From assembly GCA_003176075.1 (NCBI GenBank), contig PSRN01000154.1, forward strand, positions 1 to 21,575: a stretch of 21,575 nucleotides of DNA, read 5' to 3'. The translations under genes and the position numbers were made by a program. Below the pieces are notes generated by a model, which saw nothing but the letters and a program-made list of their open reading frames with translations, did not search any database and was not told where the DNA came from. Source of the stretch: Bdellovibrio sp. GTDB lineage: Bacteria; Bdellovibrionota; Bdellovibrionia; Bdellovibrionales; Bdellovibrionaceae. Shown here in pieces: positions 8,287-15,998 of the stretch (within the stretch, counting starts at the first letter, position 1; the number at the start of each line of letters is the position of its first letter).

Positions 8287-9387
8287 ATGACAAAATCAAC
8301 TCCCGGCTCAGTTCGCTCCGGCTTTAAGGCCCGTCCAATAGGGCGGGCCCTTATTCCGATTCTCTCGTGCCTGCTCCTCCTGAATGGCGCGTGCACCCCG
8401 AAATCAGGCGTCCACAAGGATGGAAGGACCGTCAACCTGGCGATCTGGGGAAATTATTTGGACCCCGAAGATGAAAAGCGTTTCACCCAACAAACGGGTA
8501 TCAAGCTCAACATCACCAATTACTCGTCCAATGAGGAGTTACTGGCGAAGGTTCAGGCGGGCGCCAGCGGTATCGACGTCGCGGTTCCATCGGACTACAT
8601 GGTCGGCGTGATGATCAAGTTGGGCCTCCTTGAACCTTTGAAGTCGGATCTGATTCCCAACATCGCGGAACTGGACCCTCAGTTTCTCAAGCAAAGCTAC
8701 GACCCGACCAACACTTTTTCCCTCCCCTATGCCTGGACGACGACGGGTCTTGCCGTCCACAAGGATCTGGTCCGCACCCCCGTTAAAGGCTGGAAAGACG
8801 TGATCTCGAATGCCGACCTCGACGGGAAGATTTCGCTTTTGGACGACAAGCGAGAGGTGATGGCGGTGGCCGCCAAGATCAATCGTTTTCCCGTCAACAC
8901 CACGGACGACCAGCAGCTGGCTCAAATCAAGAAAACCCTTTTGGATTTGCATAAGAAGGTAAAAATGTTCCGCTCCGACACGGTGGACCCTCTTGTCGGC
9001 AAAGAAATCACCGTCGCCCATGCCTACAGCGGCGACACCTTGCAAGCTTGGCGCAAGACCCACGGCAAGGTGGAATATGTTTTTCCCGAGGAAGGGGGAA
9101 CCTGGGGCATCGACAACGTCGTTATTTTCAAAAATTCGTCCCACCTGGAGGAGGCCCACGCGCTGATCAATTTCTTTTTTCAACCGGAGACCAACGTCAA
9201 TTTCGTGAAACGAATGCTCGCTGGACCGGTTGTTATGAAGACGAAAGCCCTGCTCCCGAGCGAGCTGCAAAACCTGGCGGCCCTTTTTCCTCCGCCGGCC
9301 GCCATGGCGAAGCTCGAAAAGATTCAAGACCTGGGGGAGAAGAATAAGGACTACGATCGCATTTGGACCGAAGTGCGCGCGCGGTAG
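8287..9387 (+). CDS. potD: Polyamine-type ABC transporter substrate-binding lipoprotein (PotD-like)
   Basis: Captures the substrate outside the inner membrane and hands it to PotB/PotC. 366 aa. The N-terminus is a lipoprotein signal: basic start, hydrophobic ALIPILSCLLLL and lipobox LNGAC, so Cys36 should be lipidated. The mature part starts with the family pattern VNLAIWGNYLDPEDEKRFTQQTG. SSNEELLAKVQAGASGIDVAVPSDYMV and SLPYAWTTTGLAVHKD are typical of PotD/PotF, as are AYSGDTLQAW and PEEGGTWGIDNVVI. The ATG has AAGGA nine bases upstream. It is transcribed away from potA, unlike the usual single potABCD operon. Substrate assignment is by family only. Confidence 0.92.
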   Translation: MTKSTPGSVRSGFKARPIGRALIPILSCLLLLNGACTPKSGVHKDGRTVNLAIWGNYLDPEDEKRFTQQTGIKLNITNYSSNEELLAKVQAGASGIDVAVPSDYMVGVMIKLGLLEPLKSDLIPNIAELDPQFLKQSYDPTNTFSLPYAWTTTGLAVHKDLVRTPVKGWKDVISNADLDGKISLLDDKREVMAVAAKINRFPVNTTDDQQLAQIKKTLLDLHKKVKMFRSDTVDPLVGKEITVAHAYSGDTLQAWRKTHGKVEYVFPEEGGTWGIDNVVIFKNSSHLEEAHALINFFFQPETNVNFVKRMLAGPVVMKTKALLPSELQNLAALFPPPAAMAKLEKIQDLGEKNKDYDRIWTEVRAR

Positions 9388-9547
9388 CCCATCGCGGCGC
9401 TAGCCCCAATGAAAATGTTGTAATCAAAATCAGAACTTGTCTCATCGTGGAACGTAGCCAGATGGACCTTTATCCCACTCAAGGAATCGGATAGATCTCC
9501 GACAAGAAGAGTGATGGTGATGATTTGAATTTACTACCTGGAGCCGT

Positions 9548-10189
9548 ATGAATACCGCGAAAAAGATGAAAATCTTCTCCGAGTCGCAAAGGACGCATTA
9601 CCATGACCTTTTTGGAAGGTACTTGGTCGCAATCTCAAAATCGTCATACGCGCGCCACACGGGCAGAAGTGCATCGGTTTCGACGGATGCCAATGATGCA
9701 AAACTTCAGGGACCCGTTTTCGCGGAGGAAATGAGCATCATTCTATTGTGGGGTTCCGTGGGATCGATCATCCTTAAGTCGCATTTCAATCTTAAATTTG
9801 CCAAACGGAAAGCCGGGCAAAACCTCCAAATTCCTGAAGCGAAGGTTGATGAAAGAACGGCCCTGGACTTTATGGGTGAATTCATGAACCTGCAGGGGGG
9901 CGCGGTGCGATCCGCGTTTGGCGGGACGGAATTTTCAATGGGGATGAGCCTGCCATTTCTAGCGCTCGGCTCAGATGAAGCGATCTTCCGCAAAATTCGT
10001 GATCCAAGATCCCAATTTCAAACCTGGCGCTGTCATGAAGGTAACAGTGATGACGAATTAATCTGCACTTCGGAAATTTATATTCACGATTTTGTTGTGA
10101 TGGAGTCCATGAGCAGGAAAGTTGAAGCTGAAACAAAGAAGCTCACAAGTTCGAATTATGGTGACTCAAACAATGTTGAGTTCTTCTAG
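9548..10189 (+). CDS. CheX-like CheY-phosphate phosphatase
   Basis: 213 aa. Residues about 57-150 resemble the CheX/CheC phosphatase fold, and the block FMGEFMNLQGGAVRSAFGG (108-126) followed by FSMGMSLPFLALG matches the CheX pattern. The ExxN active-site motif is present as Glu111 and Asn114; in CheX these residues position water and attack the CheY phosphoaspartate (family knowledge). No signal peptide or membrane segment, so cytoplasmic. A GGAG ribosome-binding site lies before the ATG. It is the first gene of a rightward four-gene group with an MCP-like protein, a CheA-like kinase and CheY; dephosphorylating that CheY is its probable role. The similarity is distant, so the fold assignment is moderately sure. 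The gap 9388-9547 before it shows no gene and no clear promoter. Confidence 0.68.
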   Translation: MNTAKKMKIFSESQRTHYHDLFGRYLVAISKSSYARHTGRSASVSTDANDAKLQGPVFAEEMSIILLWGSVGSIILKSHFNLKFAKRKAGQNLQIPEAKVDERTALDFMGEFMNLQGGAVRSAFGGTEFSMGMSLPFLALGSDEAIFRKIRDPRSQFQTWRCHEGNSDDELICTSEIYIHDFVVMESMSRKVEAETKKLTSSNYGDSNNVEFF

Positions 10190-10220
10190 TGGAAGTTGAG
10201 CTCGTGAAGGATACGCACAG

Positions 10221-11294
10221 ATGGAGCAACAATGGATTCGTCGGTCCGCGGGCGGAGGAGTTGGGAATAGCTTGCCCATTTATATAGGCACGGCGCTCGC
10301 CACATGGGCTTTGGCCTACTTTCTCCCACATACACTCCTTTGGCTCGTTATATCTGAATTTTACCTTTTCAGCCATAGGAGTAGCAATCCGCGCCAAGTG
10401 TCTTCTTGGTACCGATTTGGCGGGCTTTTTCTTCCCGGCCTTTGCTTATCCATGACTCGTTTGGGGGTTTTGAACGAGTTGCAATCCTGGGCTTTGCCCG
10501 TTTTGGCGGGTTCTTCATTATGGCTACTCTGTACCTATCAAATCGCCCAACGGTCTAACCCCAGTCTTGAAGAAGAAAAAGAAAAAGAAAAAGAAAAAGA
10601 AGGAGAAGGAGAAGGAGAAAATGAACAGTCGTCCGTCGCCGAAGACTCTGAGGCCGAAGATTCTCAGGACGACGACTCCCATCTTTCCGAAAACAAACCC
10701 CATTTGCCCGTTCGCTCCTTGCATTTAGTGGCCGACGGCGAGCATTCAATGGCACGACCCGCCACAGCGCCGATTCAGGCCATGGTCTGGGACTCGATGA
10801 TTAGAAGCGCGCAGGATTGTGGCGCCAATTCAATACTCGCGGCACATGTGCTGAAGAAGACTGCGGACCTTCTGGAACAAGGTAAACTGCGATCCGACAC
10901 CATGATTCAAACCGCAAATGACGTTCACTCAAACACAACTGAATTGCGAAATCTCGCAAATAATATTCGGGAAATTTCCCAACACTCAAAAATTGTCGCT
11001 TTTAACTTGTCGGTGGAGGCCGCCCGAATGGGAGCTGCTGGCCTTCAATTTAAAGTCGTGTCACAGGAAATGGCATCGCTCTCACAGGCGATCGCCGTGT
11101 TGACCTCGAATATTGAGAAACAAATCGAACGCGTCACTGACCGCACGAAATCGAATGAAACTCTCTGCCGCGACGTCGGAGAAATTTTCGCGACAGTTGA
11201 TCGTGAAATTGTGGCATTCAGAAGTCTGATGATGCGAATTGAAGAACTGACGACCTCTCAAACCGAGCGGATACGAGGTCTCGAAAAATCCTAA
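10221..11294 (+). CDS. Membrane protein with reduced MCP-type signalling hairpin
   Basis: 357 aa. The N-terminal part is membrane-embedded, with hydrophobic stretches at about 18-50, 64-80 and 91-108, and leaves no room for a periplasmic ligand domain. An acidic low-complexity linker follows (EEEKEKEKEKEGEGEGE at 117-133, then many Asp/Glu). The C-terminal part is helical; ISQHSKIVAFNLSVEAARMG (252-271) followed by LQFKVVSQEMASLSQAI matches the tip of chemoreceptor (MCP) hairpins, whose usual form is IA.QTNLLALNAAIEAARAGE...GFAVVA.EVR.LA. The hairpin is shorter than in true receptors and obvious methylation helices are missing. It lies 31 bases after the CheX-like gene and 119 bases before the CheA-like kinase gene. 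It probably organises or activates that kinase. It could instead be a scaffold with no sensing role. Confidence 0.72.
   Translation: MEQQWIRRSAGGGVGNSLPIYIGTALATWALAYFLPHTLLWLVISEFYLFSHRSSNPRQVSSWYRFGGLFLPGLCLSMTRLGVLNELQSWALPVLAGSSLWLLCTYQIAQRSNPSLEEEKEKEKEKEGEGEGENEQSSVAEDSEAEDSQDDDSHLSENKPHLPVRSLHLVADGEHSMARPATAPIQAMVWDSMIRSAQDCGANSILAAHVLKKTADLLEQGKLRSDTMIQTANDVHSNTTELRNLANNIREISQHSKIVAFNLSVEAARMGAAGLQFKVVSQEMASLSQAIAVLTSNIEKQIERVTDRTKSNETLCRDVGEIFATVDREIVAFRSLMMRIEELTTSQTERIRGLEKS
10575..10616 (+). repeat. In-frame hexanucleotide repeat in the MCP-like gene
   Basis: Four GAAAAA units (10575-10598) followed by three GAAGGA units (10599-10616) encode the Lys-Glu / Gly-Glu linker. Because the unit is six bases, gain or loss of units would change linker length without a frameshift. 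Confidence 0.85.
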
Positions 11295-11335
11295 GGGGTC
11301 ACCATGTTATTTAGTGGTTATTTCGTGGAGACCTC

Positions 11336-11363
11336 TAAAGTTTTTCTGCCGCCTGGACGATAA
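11336..11363 (+). promoter_or_regulatory. Sigma-28 (FliA)-like promoter before the CheA-like kinase gene
   Basis: TAAAGTTT (11336-11343) matches the sigma-28 -35 box fully. GACGATAA (11356-11363) matches the -10 box GCCGATAA at seven of eight positions. The spacer is 12 bases where 11 is usual. It lies in the 119-base gap before the kinase gene and reads in the right direction. Sigma-28 controls late flagellar and chemotaxis genes in many bacteria, so the match fits the gene content. Confidence 0.55.
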
Positions 11364-11370
11364 ACAACAT

Positions 11371-11387
11371 GGAAATTTGAAATTTCC
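11371..11387. promoter_or_regulatory. Perfect inverted repeat at the presumed transcript start
   Basis: GGAAATTTGAAATTTCC has 8-bp arms around one base. It starts about 7 bases after the -10-like box and 43 bases before the kinase ATG. It could be an operator or a leader hairpin. A shorter relative, GGAAATTTCC, is in the gap near 2519. Confidence 0.4.
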
Positions 11388-11413
11388 CCGCATGATCGCG
11401 AAAGGATTTTGTA

Positions 11414-13876
11414 ATGGGCAACGTTCCCGCGAGTTCAGCACTACCCGCAAGCGAAGCAGCGGACGATGGGAAGAGGGTCACACCAGAGGTAGTGAATCGA
11501 TTGCCAAGATGGTTCCCCATCGTCGTCGTGTCTCTGAGCTTTCTACCTTTTCTGTTGAACCAATTGGGCGCGGATTTCGGGATTCAGGATCAGCCGGTCA
11601 CGTCTGAAAGTCTTGTCCAACTCAATCCACTTCAAATTTCTGATCACGTTCATCACAGTCTCACCGGTCCATTCGTTCATACTCTGCTTGAGTGGTCTTC
11701 TACGATTGCGGCCTTTTTCACAATGCTCATGGCCTTTTCTTACTTTTTCATAAAAGGTGATATCGTAACGCCGATCATCGGCCTGGCGCTTTTCTGCTCT
11801 GGCGTGATTGACGCATTCCACACTCTCGCCGCGGACCGAATGGTTTTCGCTCTCGCGGACAGCAAGACATTGATTCCCTTCACTTGGGCCTTCTGTCGTA
11901 ATTTCAATGCGCTCATCACGACGGTCGGCGTCTGCCTTTTCCTCCTGACAAAAATCGATCAAACCACACATCGTAAAAAAGTGATCAGCCTGATTTCCTT
12001 TGCGCTCCTTTTGGGTTTCATCTCTTACGCTATTATGTACACTCTGGTCCATCAGCCCGTTTTGCCAACTACGATGTACAAGGAGAATTTCATCCATAGA
12101 CCGTACGATCTGGGCGCCCTTGTGCTCTTCGCGGTTTTGGGCGGGCTCATTTGTCCTTTCTTCTATCGCAAGTATCCTGGTATTTTCTCCCAGACTTTGA
12201 TTCTCAGCATGATCCCGCAGTTCATGACCCAGGCTCACATGACCTTCGGGTCAACAGCCCTTTTTGATAATCACTTCAATATCGCGCATGTTTTGAAGGC
12301 CCTTTCCTACGTCGTTCCTTTCTGCGGACTCGTGTTCGAGTTCATCAATGTTGTGGCCAAAGAGAAAGCGACGCAGGAAGAGCTCAAAAGAGTCAACACC
12401 AATCTTGAATCGATTGTTGATCAAAGAACGGTCGAGCTGAGAAATGAAAGGAATGAACTGCAAAAGAGAAATCAAACGATCGAGAACATCTATACGAACG
12501 TCAAATCCGGATTCTTAATCGTCAATCGCAACGGAACCATTGAAGAAGGCTTCACCAGATCCTGTTATAATCTTCTTTCCCAAGACACCCATCAGGGTGA
12601 GAAGTTTTCCACCGCGCTTGGTTTGGATGAGAGGAAGGCGGGACATTTCAACGTCATGCTCGAGCAAGTGTTTGAGGACTTCCTGCCCGAAGATGTATTG
12701 CTTAAACAGGTTCCAAGTCGGTTTCCAATCGGAAAAATGGTTATTAAGATCGAAGGCGCCGTGATTCGCGACAAAGAAAGTTTGCCTCTGGGAGTACTTT
12801 TCACCATCACCGACATCACGGAGCTGGTAAACAAGGAAAAAGAGAACACCGTCCGTAACTCCCTGATTCAAATTTTGAAACGAAAAGCGGAATTCCGAAA
12901 CTTTCTTGAGGACACCAAGATGGTTCTGCAGGAATGCAAAAAATTGGCCTTGAGTTCCAATCAGAAGCGGCTCCGCATTCTGATTCATACAATCAAAGGA
13001 AACTGCGGAATCTTTGAGATGGGGGCCATTGCAAACCTCATCGACACTATCGAGGACCAAAATGAAATCACAATTAAATCATTGCAGGACATTGAAAACG
13101 CCTTTCGTGAGTTCTTATCGAAACATCAGAGCATTCTGGGACTGAGCTATGATCGGGAAGGGGATGAAATCTTTCTTGTTGATAGGCAACAAGTGGAAGC
13201 ACTGGCTCGGTCTGCCACCTCCGCTCAAACATTGACGGCCGTTAAAGCGGCTATAAACCGGTGGGTGCTTGAACTGAATAGGACACCATTCTCTCTGCTT
13301 GTCGAACCGGTCATGCGAATGGGGAGCAATATTGCCTCGCGACTGGAGAAGCAAGTAGAGATCGTCAACCTGACAACCGATCTCAAGGTCGACACCGAAC
13401 TGCTTCGACCAATATTTCAGAATCTCGTGCACTTAATCCACAACGCGCTTGATCATGGACTGGAGTCTATCGAGGAACGCGGAGATAAACCGAAGAAGGG
13501 AAAAATTGAGTTCAAGGCCGAGTGTGATGACCGCTTCTGGCATATCATCGTGAGGGATGATGGACGCGGAATCAATACAGAAAAGCTAGTTCAGAGAGCC
13601 CTCGCGTCGGGGCGGCTGATCGCGAAAGAGGCTGAAAGGTTGTCTCGTGAGGAAAAGCTCAAGCTGATCTTCATGGACGGTCTTTCGACTGCCGACGCGG
13701 TCACTGACATTTCTGGAAGAGGAGTCGGCATGTCGGCCTTGGCCGAAGCCGTGAAGTTGGTCAACGGAACAATTAGCGTATCAAGTGAAATGAGTCGCGG
13801 AACAACCTTTAAGATCAGTGTTCCCATTGATCCGAAGGAATTGGAAAAGGCCGTGAGTTTTGAATTGGCAGCGTGA
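11414..13876 (+). CDS. Membrane histidine kinase: MASE3-like sensor, PAS-like, Hpt, CheA-type ATPase
   Basis: 820 aa. Residues about 33-310 form a multi-pass membrane sensor resembling MASE3: HTLLEWSSTIAAFF (89-102), VIDAFHTLAADRMV, then MTFGSTALFDNHFNIAHVLK. A coiled coil (315-360) leads to a PAS-like domain (about 360-475, SGFLIVNRNGTIEEGF ... LFTITDITEL). An Hpt domain has the phosphoacceptor motif HTIKG (His525, Lys528). The ATPase is CheA-like: N-box HNALDHGLE (677-685), DDGRGIN (715-721), GLSTADAVTDISGRGVGM (756-773) and GTTFKISVP. Standard CheA has an N-terminal Hpt, a P2 domain and a CheW-like P5; here P2 and P5 are missing and the Hpt is central. AAAGGA lies before the ATG. The cheY gene follows after 31 bases. 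Autophosphorylation at His525 and transfer to CheY is the likely reaction; the stimulus is unknown. Confidence 0.85.
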   Translation: MGNVPASSALPASEAADDGKRVTPEVVNRLPRWFPIVVVSLSFLPFLLNQLGADFGIQDQPVTSESLVQLNPLQISDHVHHSLTGPFVHTLLEWSSTIAAFFTMLMAFSYFFIKGDIVTPIIGLALFCSGVIDAFHTLAADRMVFALADSKTLIPFTWAFCRNFNALITTVGVCLFLLTKIDQTTHRKKVISLISFALLLGFISYAIMYTLVHQPVLPTTMYKENFIHRPYDLGALVLFAVLGGLICPFFYRKYPGIFSQTLILSMIPQFMTQAHMTFGSTALFDNHFNIAHVLKALSYVVPFCGLVFEFINVVAKEKATQEELKRVNTNLESIVDQRTVELRNERNELQKRNQTIENIYTNVKSGFLIVNRNGTIEEGFTRSCYNLLSQDTHQGEKFSTALGLDERKAGHFNVMLEQVFEDFLPEDVLLKQVPSRFPIGKMVIKIEGAVIRDKESLPLGVLFTITDITELVNKEKENTVRNSLIQILKRKAEFRNFLEDTKMVLQECKKLALSSNQKRLRILIHTIKGNCGIFEMGAIANLIDTIEDQNEITIKSLQDIENAFREFLSKHQSILGLSYDREGDEIFLVDRQQVEALARSATSAQTLTAVKAAINRWVLELNRTPFSLLVEPVMRMGSNIASRLEKQVEIVNLTTDLKVDTELLRPIFQNLVHLIHNALDHGLESIEERGDKPKKGKIEFKAECDDRFWHIIVRDDGRGINTEKLVQRALASGRLIAKEAERLSREEKLKLIFMDGLSTADAVTDISGRGVGMSALAEAVKLVNGTISVSSEMSRGTTFKISVPIDPKELEKAVSFELAA

Positions 13877-13907
13877 ATTGAATCGATTTTTAGAAGGGCA
13901 GATCAAC

Positions 13908-14288
13908 ATGGCAAAAATCATGATTATAGACGATGCAAGCTCAGTGAGAAGTCTTCTCCAGAAGACTTTGGCAACCGCGGGACACACCGTGATCGAAGCC
14001 GAAACCGGCAATGAGGGTTGCGATAAAATTCTAAAAAACAAAGACATCGATTTAATCATTACCGATTACAATATGCCGGGTATGGACGGACTCGCCATGC
14101 TGGCAAAAGTAAAAGAAACGCTGGGAAAGCAACCCTTTCCGGTCGTGGTGTTGACGACAGAAACGGATGAACGATTGAAGGCCGCCAGCCGGGATGTCGG
14201 AGTCATCGGTTGGGTGAATAAGCCGGTGACACAGGAAACCATTTTGAGCGTGGTAAAGAAGCTGGTGTCGATGAAGAAGGCCGCGTGA
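13908..14288 (+). CDS. CheY-like single-domain response regulator
   Basis: 126 aa, a stand-alone receiver with no output domain. It has the acidic pocket Asp8/Asp9 (IIDDASS), the phosphorylation site Asp53 in IITDYNMPGMDG, the switch Thr in VVVLTTETDE and the conserved Lys in GWVNKPVT, so all catalytic residues are present. I chose the ATG at 13908, with GAAGGG upstream; the frame stays open to an ATG at 13860 that would overlap the kinase gene and add residues not found in CheY. The gene starts 31 bases after the kinase stop, so the two are co-transcribed and CheY is the natural partner of His525. Its output is probably the flagellar switch or another motor; whether it controls flagella cannot be told from this window. 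Confidence 0.92.
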   Translation: MAKIMIIDDASSVRSLLQKTLATAGHTVIEAETGNEGCDKILKNKDIDLIITDYNMPGMDGLAMLAKVKETLGKQPFPVVVLTTETDERLKAASRDVGVIGWVNKPVTQETILSVVKKLVSMKKAA

Positions 14289-14310
14289 AGATTGAATTAC
14301 GGACTCCGTA

Positions 14311-14338
14311 AAAAAAAGGAAGGCTTTTGGCCTCCCTT
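14311..14338. terminator. Bidirectional intrinsic terminator between cheY and the porin gene
   Basis: Stem AAGGAAGGC (14316-14324) pairs with GCCTCCCTT (14330-14338) with one mismatch around a TTTTG loop. The run of A just to the left gives a strong U-tract for the leftward porin transcript; on the rightward strand TTCTCTTC follows, giving a weaker U-rich end for the cheY transcript. It lies between two convergent genes. Confidence 0.8.
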
Positions 14339-14352
14339 CTCTTCAGAGTCAA

Positions 14353-14426
14353 TCAACAGGTCACCCGTCAACAGGTCAACCACGAACGAACGGATGAACC
14401 TTAGATTCCGATGAACCTTAGATTCC
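14353..14426. repeat. Short tandem duplications at the porin 3' end
   Basis: TCAACAGGTCA occurs twice with a 15-base period (14353, 14368), CGAA twice, and GATGAACCTTAGATTCC twice back to back (14393-14409, 14410-14426). The second 17-base copy contains the porin stop codon and final codons, so the first copy is a duplicated gene end. Confidence 0.75.
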
Positions 14427-15869
14427 GATATAGGTTGAAAACTGGACGCGATCATTGCTCGGTGAACTGTTAGCCGCGTCAGCATACTGGGTTTTGGTGT
14501 GATCCCATTCCACAGCGAGCCGCAACGTCTTGGTAATATTTTGCCAGTAGCTCACGTAATAATTGGTGCTCGAGCTATACAAGCCACTCACCGCATTCAA
14601 AGTCGTGCTGATCGTCGTATCGATGGTCGTGGACTTCGTTACTCCATATCCTGCGACTATAAACGCGCCCACGCTCTTGGGGAGGTGGTATTGCAAGTTA
14701 ACCAAATAGGTTTGCAACTGCAAAAGACTGAAATTGCCATTGTTGTCAAAGTATCCTTGTCCAGCATCCAGGTTGGTGTTTCCCAAGGGGTTAAAGCCTG
14801 TAGGCGCTCCACTGGGGAGTTGTTTGAAGCCGCCTGTCCAACCAAGAAGTGCATCGCCGAAACCTGTTCCAGCCGCGTACTCAGCCGTTAATGTCAGTGC
14901 ATTGCTGGTGTCGTCGGCGGACGCGGGAATGAGCGGGAGCATCAGATCAACCGCATAGGCCGCAGAGTTGACTTTGCTCTGGCTTTGCGACGTCAGGTCC
15001 ATCCCTTGCGCCTGGAATTGCTTGAAATTTCCTGACAGTGCAATGGATGCCGGCACGGCCTTTTCTTCCTGCCAAAAATTAGCAAATCCCGCTTTCCAAC
15101 TGTCCAATGAATACTTTATGCCGTAGGCAACGTTGGGCATTTGTGAGTCACGCTGCGAAGGCCGCTCGAGACTCAGACCCCACTGCAGGTTACTGCTTTC
15201 ACCCATTTTGATGGTGTTGATTGCCAAAATCTGCGCTGTTCTTTGGAACACGTTCCCGGGGAGAGGAACGATCGAAACGCTGGTGGGGACGTAGGTCGGT
15301 TGCCATCCAAACAGCGACCACGTGTGGCCAAACAGGAATTTCCAGTTATCGCTTTCCAGGCTGGCATAGGCGTGGCGAACCCGCGGCACCGGGTTTTGGT
15401 AATAGGCTGCTTCAGTATTGGGAACAGTGGTGTCGTTTACTGTTACTGTACCTGGGGCACCAGTTTCAGTGACAGCGATCGGATTCGTGCTCGGACCGGG
15501 ATTGAATCCGAAGAAGTCGAGCTCGAGAACGCCACGAGGACGCCAACCATTTTCCGCTGGAGCCCAAGCGCTGAAACCCAAGCGACTGTTGCGAACTGAA
15601 GTTTGCGTGCGGCCGTTGTCGCCATTGACCGTGCCAGCCAAAGCGACCGGGCCGTTGCCCATGAGATCAGTAAAGCTTCTCGTCGAGTCGCGTATGAAGT
15701 CGTTCTCCAAGAAGCCATACATATTGACTTTCCAGTCGTCCTTATCGACCAGCGTGACCTCTGCAAGGCTGGTCTGTCCCAGCAAAACTGCAGCCGCAAA
15801 CGACGCCACCATGCTTTTTACCCGTGGCCGCTCCGCCGCCCACGCTGTGCGCTTAACCGTTTCTTTCAC
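14418..15869 (-). CDS. Outer-membrane beta-barrel porin (DcaP-like)
   Basis: About 483 aa from a GTG start. A signal peptide with a long basic N-region ends near VLLGQTSLAEV. The mature part shows the alternating pattern of a barrel. WKVNMYGFLENDFIRD, then TSVRNSRLGFSAWAP and GVLELDFFGFNPG, resemble the start of DcaP-type porins, and the C-terminal strand is VQFSTYIGI, ending in Ile where Phe is common. It should form a channel for small solutes; the substrate is unknown. The GTG at 15869 has GGAGGA seven bases upstream. An ATG at 15884 forms part of that ribosome-binding site and itself has none, so I reject it; its use would add five residues. It is convergent with cheY and has no evident partner gene. 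Confidence 0.82.
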   Translation of the reverse strand: MKETVKRTAWAAERPRVKSMVASFAAAVLLGQTSLAEVTLVDKDDWKVNMYGFLENDFIRDSTRSFTDLMGNGPVALAGTVNGDNGRTQTSVRNSRLGFSAWAPAENGWRPRGVLELDFFGFNPGPSTNPIAVTETGAPGTVTVNDTTVPNTEAAYYQNPVPRVRHAYASLESDNWKFLFGHTWSLFGWQPTYVPTSVSIVPLPGNVFQRTAQILAINTIKMGESSNLQWGLSLERPSQRDSQMPNVAYGIKYSLDSWKAGFANFWQEEKAVPASIALSGNFKQFQAQGMDLTSQSQSKVNSAAYAVDLMLPLIPASADDTSNALTLTAEYAAGTGFGDALLGWTGGFKQLPSGAPTGFNPLGNTNLDAGQGYFDNNGNFSLLQLQTYLVNLQYHLPKSVGAFIVAGYGVTKSTTIDTTISTTLNAVSGLYSSSTNYYVSYWQNITKTLRLAVEWDHTKTQYADAANSSPSNDRVQFSTYIGI

Positions 15870-15905
15870 TGTATTTTCCTCCATTTGGAAACGTTAGTTT
15901 GAGAA

Positions 15906-15948
15906 AAATGGTACCAGGTTCCCTTTCAAATGGTACCAGGTTCCCTTT
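15906..15948. repeat. Two direct REP-like repeats before the porin gene
   Basis: Two identical 21-base copies (15906-15926 and 15928-15948) share the core GGTACCAGGTTCCCTTT. Each core is an imperfect palindrome (GGAACC / GGTACC on the other strand). An inverted copy lies at the far end of the adjacent transposase gene. Confidence 0.85.
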
Positions 15949-15998
15949 GCAGAAGCGCCTTGTCAGCTTCCACTGAATCCCGAGGTGACGTCGTCGCT

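Noticed and set aside
8539..9327. Long leftward open frame opposite potD
   Set aside because: Antisense shadow of a well-supported potD; the protein is unlike any family.
13860..13907. Extended CheY start
   Set aside because: It overlaps the kinase gene and adds residues before the conserved CheY start; the ATG at 13908 has its own ribosome-binding site.
15906..15948. CRISPR-like direct repeats
   Set aside because: Only two copies with a one-base spacer, and they match the inverted copy beside the transposase, so they are REP-like.
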